Shown: positions 61,853 through 64,000 of the stretch, piece by piece
How positions within the stretch are numbered: position 1 is the stretch's first letter
How the letters are laid out: the number at the start of each line of letters is the position of its first letter
Assembly (NCBI RefSeq): GCF_030323025.1
Contig: NZ_CP097329.1
Coordinates: forward strand, 1,891,001 to 1,955,000
Length of the DNA: 64,000 bases
Source: Pseudanabaena mucicola str. Chao 1806
GTDB lineage: Bacteria; Cyanobacteriota; Cyanobacteriia; Pseudanabaenales; Pseudanabaenaceae
Direction: 5' to 3'
Notes under the pieces: model-generated
The model's input: only the letters and a program-made list of their open reading frames with translations
Databases searched by the model: none
What the model was told of the DNA's origin: nothing
Made by a program: the position numbers and the translations under genes

Positions 61853-64000
61853 CTAAGCCCTATGTGTGCTAGATTGCGATCGCAATAATGCATCTACTAG
61901 CAAATTTACATTGACGGGTTTACTGATGTAGTCATCCATACCTGATTCTAGACAAATCTCACGATCACCTTCCATAGCACCAGCTGTCATTGCAATAATA
62001 TAAGGACGATGCAATCTATGGGGATCATTCACAATTTTCTTAGTAGCTTCCAAACCATCCATCTCAGGCATCTGTACATCCATAAAAATTACATCATAGC
62101 TGTGTTTATTCAATGCTTCTAAGACCTTTAACCCATTAGTAACAATATCAGCTTCATAACCTAATCTACTCAAAATTCTATGAGCAACTTTTTGATTAAC
62201 AATGTTATCTTCAGCAATTAGAATTTTTAAGGGCAGCTTCTGTGATAGGTTTTGCTCAAAGACTGAGTTACCACCAATAATTGATACATTTGGTTTAACA
62301 GACAAATTGGACTCAGGGACTTGGAACTTAACACTAAATTGAAAAATACTTCCAACACCAAGTTGACTGCTAACAACAATTTTACTACCCATCATTTTTG
62401 CAATTTTTTGACTAATTGCTAATCCTAAGCCAGTACCCAGACTTTTTAAGTGTGTTTCACCAACTTGCTCAAAGGCTAGAAATATGGATTCTAATTTATC
62501 TACAGAAATACCTATACCTGAGTCTTCAACCTCAAAATTAATCAATATATTTGTTGATGTTTCTGTTGTATCCACATCCACTTGAGGAAAATAGACGCGG
62601 AAAATAATATGACCTTTATTAGTAAATTTAACAGCATTACTAAGTAAGTTCAATAAAATTTGTCTTAATCTTTTATTGTCAGTATGGACTATTCTTGGTA
62701 AATCAGGGGAAAATGAATAAATGAATTCAATATTTTTTTGATTAGCTTGAACTCTGATAATTTCTACTAAGTCTTGTAATAAACTGAATAAGTAAACATC
62801 TTGCAGATGTAGATCCATCTTGCCTGCTTCAATCTTAGAGATGTCGAGAATGTCATCAATTAAGTTAAGTAGATGTTTTCCTGATTGATATATTGTTTGA
62901 ATATCTAATCTCTCTTGACGGTCAATATTTTTAGATTCTTGTAATAGCTGTACTAAGCCCAAAATAGCATTGAGAGGAGTTCTCAATTCATGGCTCATAT
63001 TCGAGATAAATTCTGTTTTCGTCCGATTTGCTTCTTCAGCCGCTTTTTTTGCTTCAGTTAATGCTAGATTTTGTCTTTCTAGCATTAAAGCTGTTTCGTT
63101 CAAACTTGTCTTACTACTTTCAAGCTGAATAGATTTATTGACTAGTCTTATTTTTGATTGCTGTAAACTAGCGATCGCTTGCTGTTTCTCTGCTAGTATT
63201 ACGATTAGGCTCAGAGTCGTGACAACCATAACCACAATAAAAGATTGCAAACCAATCAATGAATAGACGGATTCATCACCAAAAGCACCGAATCTCTTTA
63301 CAGTTCCTAAAATTGCAATCATTGTAATCACAACAATTAAATTTGTGGCTCCTAGGTGACCAAATCTTAGTACTGTCCAGACTAGGCAAGGAATTAACAT
63401 ATATTCCAAGTCGAATTCTTCATAGAAAGAAGCTAAGCTAAGACAAATCACAGTAATAATTAATGTGGTTGTCTCAAAAACTCGCCATAGATTTAATCGT
63501 GAAATTTGAATTTGAGCGCTAAATGGGAATTGCTTAGCATCTTGAATAGTATTGAGATGTTTTAAATAGAATTCATACCAGCTTAAAATTGCAGGCGTAA
63601 ATATACATATTCCTGCAACATTAGAAATCCACCAAGTTAGCCAAACTGTTCCAAAAACTGACCAACTAACTTTGCTTCCTAAGCATAAACAAACTACGCC
63701 AACGGTAGCGTTGATCATGGGTGGAATCAAGCCTATTAAGAGAAGAAACTTATAAACGTCATTCAAACGTCTAAATAGATTTCTCCTCTTCATGATTTGT
63801 CGAAACAAATAATTGCCAAAGCCAGTACCAAGCGTTGTCCCGATTGCAATTCCTACTACCTGAAGGACGGAAGCGATCGCCATATACCAGTTATCCGCAT
63901 TAAAAAAAGCCCAGATATTAGCAAGAAATGAGCCAATTAATACCCCTGGTAAAATCTGATAGCCAAAAATTAAAACTGCAGCCGAAGCAAAGCCATCAGG
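61853..64000 (-). CDS. MASE1-type hybrid histidine kinase, 5' end outside the window
   Basis: A membrane sensor kinase. The frame stays open from the first in-window ATG at 63883 to the right edge (reading PDGFASAAVLIFGYQILPG at the edge), so the MASE1 domain begins outside. The in-window part contains about six MASE1 membrane segments, a coiled-coil linker, HisKA with FISNMSHELRTPLN (phospho-His), HATPase with the NKRLRQILLNLLSNAVKF and GTGLGLAIS boxes, and a C-terminal receiver with FMDVQMPEMDG (phospho-Asp). The ligand is unknown. No cognate regulator is adjacent. Confidence 0.93.
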   Translation of the reverse strand, partial: PDGFASAAVLIFGYQILPGVLIGSFLANIWAFFNADNWYMAIASVLQVVGIAIGTTLGTGFGNYLFRQIMKRRNLFRRLNDVYKFLLLIGLIPPMINATVGVVCLCLGSKVSWSVFGTVWLTWWISNVAGICIFTPAILSWYEFYLKHLNTIQDAKQFPFSAQIQISRLNLWRVFETTTLIITVICLSLASFYEEFDLEYMLIPCLVWTVLRFGHLGATNLIVVITMIAILGTVKRFGAFGDESVYSLIGLQSFIVVMVVTTLSLIVILAEKQQAIASLQQSKIRLVNKSIQLESSKTSLNETALMLERQNLALTEAKKAAEEANRTKTEFISNMSHELRTPLNAILGLVQLLQESKNIDRQERLDIQTIYQSGKHLLNLIDDILDISKIEAGKMDLHLQDVYLFSLLQDLVEIIRVQANQKNIEFIYSFSPDLPRIVHTDNKRLRQILLNLLSNAVKFTNKGHIIFRVYFPQVDVDTTETSTNILINFEVEDSGIGISVDKLESIFLAFEQVGETHLKSLGTGLGLAISQKIAKMMGSKIVVSSQLGVGSIFQFSVKFQVPESNLSVKPNVSIIGGNSVFEQNLSQKLPLKILIAEDNIVNQKVAHRILSRLGYEADIVTNGLKVLEALNKHSYDVIFMDVQMPEMDGLEATKKIVNDPHRLHRPYIIAMTAGAMEGDREICLESGMDDYISKPVNVNLLVDALLRSQSSTHRA

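Noticed and set aside
1-64000. CRISPR array or prophage
   Set aside because: No regularly spaced direct repeats with unique spacers and no run of phage structural genes were seen; the T4-like repair genes are isolated.

Overview
The window is a stretch of cyanobacterial chromosome. The gene content supports this: zeta-carotene desaturase, ferredoxin-type sulfite reductase, cyanobacterial-type glutamate-cysteine ligase, two Amt transporters with NtcA-like boxes, and DUF2808, DUF3095 and Uma2 proteins. The many GCGATCGC (HIP1) octamers, AT-leaning intergenic DNA and abundant long perfect hairpins fit a filamentous Pseudanabaena-like organism. The genus is inference.

Layout. 1-5.6 kb: 3' part of mfd, a SWIM zinc-finger protein and a GH57-type glycosidase. 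5.6-15.2 kb: a phosphonate (2-aminoethylphosphonate type) island. It holds a lipoprotein, ATPase and fused permease, then an AbiE-like type IV toxin-antitoxin pair lodged in the middle, then a phosphonatase-like HAD enzyme, an FAD amine oxidoreductase and a PhnZ-like HD oxygenase; a candidate Pho box lies upstream. 15.2-28.7 kb: Nudix enzymes, Hsp20, an MFS exporter, an Orn/Lys/Arg decarboxylase, sir, two amt genes, a C-terminal processing protease and an orphan NarL-type regulator. 29-31 kb: a two-gene cassette closely resembling the phage T4 tRNA-repair pair, an Rnl1-like RNA ligase and a Pnkp kinase/phosphatase. 31-36 kb: a PPOX flavoprotein, a helicase-like ATPase, tRNA-Ser(CGA), a decayed DUF1348 gene and a cyanuric acid hydrolase/barbiturase homologue. 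36-45 kb: zds/crtQ, a deleted IS630 copy inside a hairpin, a clean 130-bp MITE, a gamma carbonic anhydrase-like protein, a fused peptide-ABC ATPase, gshA and DUF3095. 45-50.6 kb: an accessory patch with Uma2, three type II toxin-antitoxin loci (one broken by an IS66 remnant), an Rpn-type nuclease between direct repeats, and a vMAP-like HTH protein. 50.7-64 kb: guaA, DUF2808, larC split over a nine-A run, a pentapeptide-repeat protein, queG, a J-domain protein, a TPR protein, ald, and the 3' part of a MASE1 hybrid histidine kinase that runs off the right edge.

The most notable items are the T4-like RNA repair cassette, the phosphonate operon interrupted by a toxin-antitoxin pair, the apparent -1 frameshift joining LarC1 to LarC2, a 42-bp perfect palindrome inside the DUF3095 coding sequence, and several families of small inverted-repeat elements.
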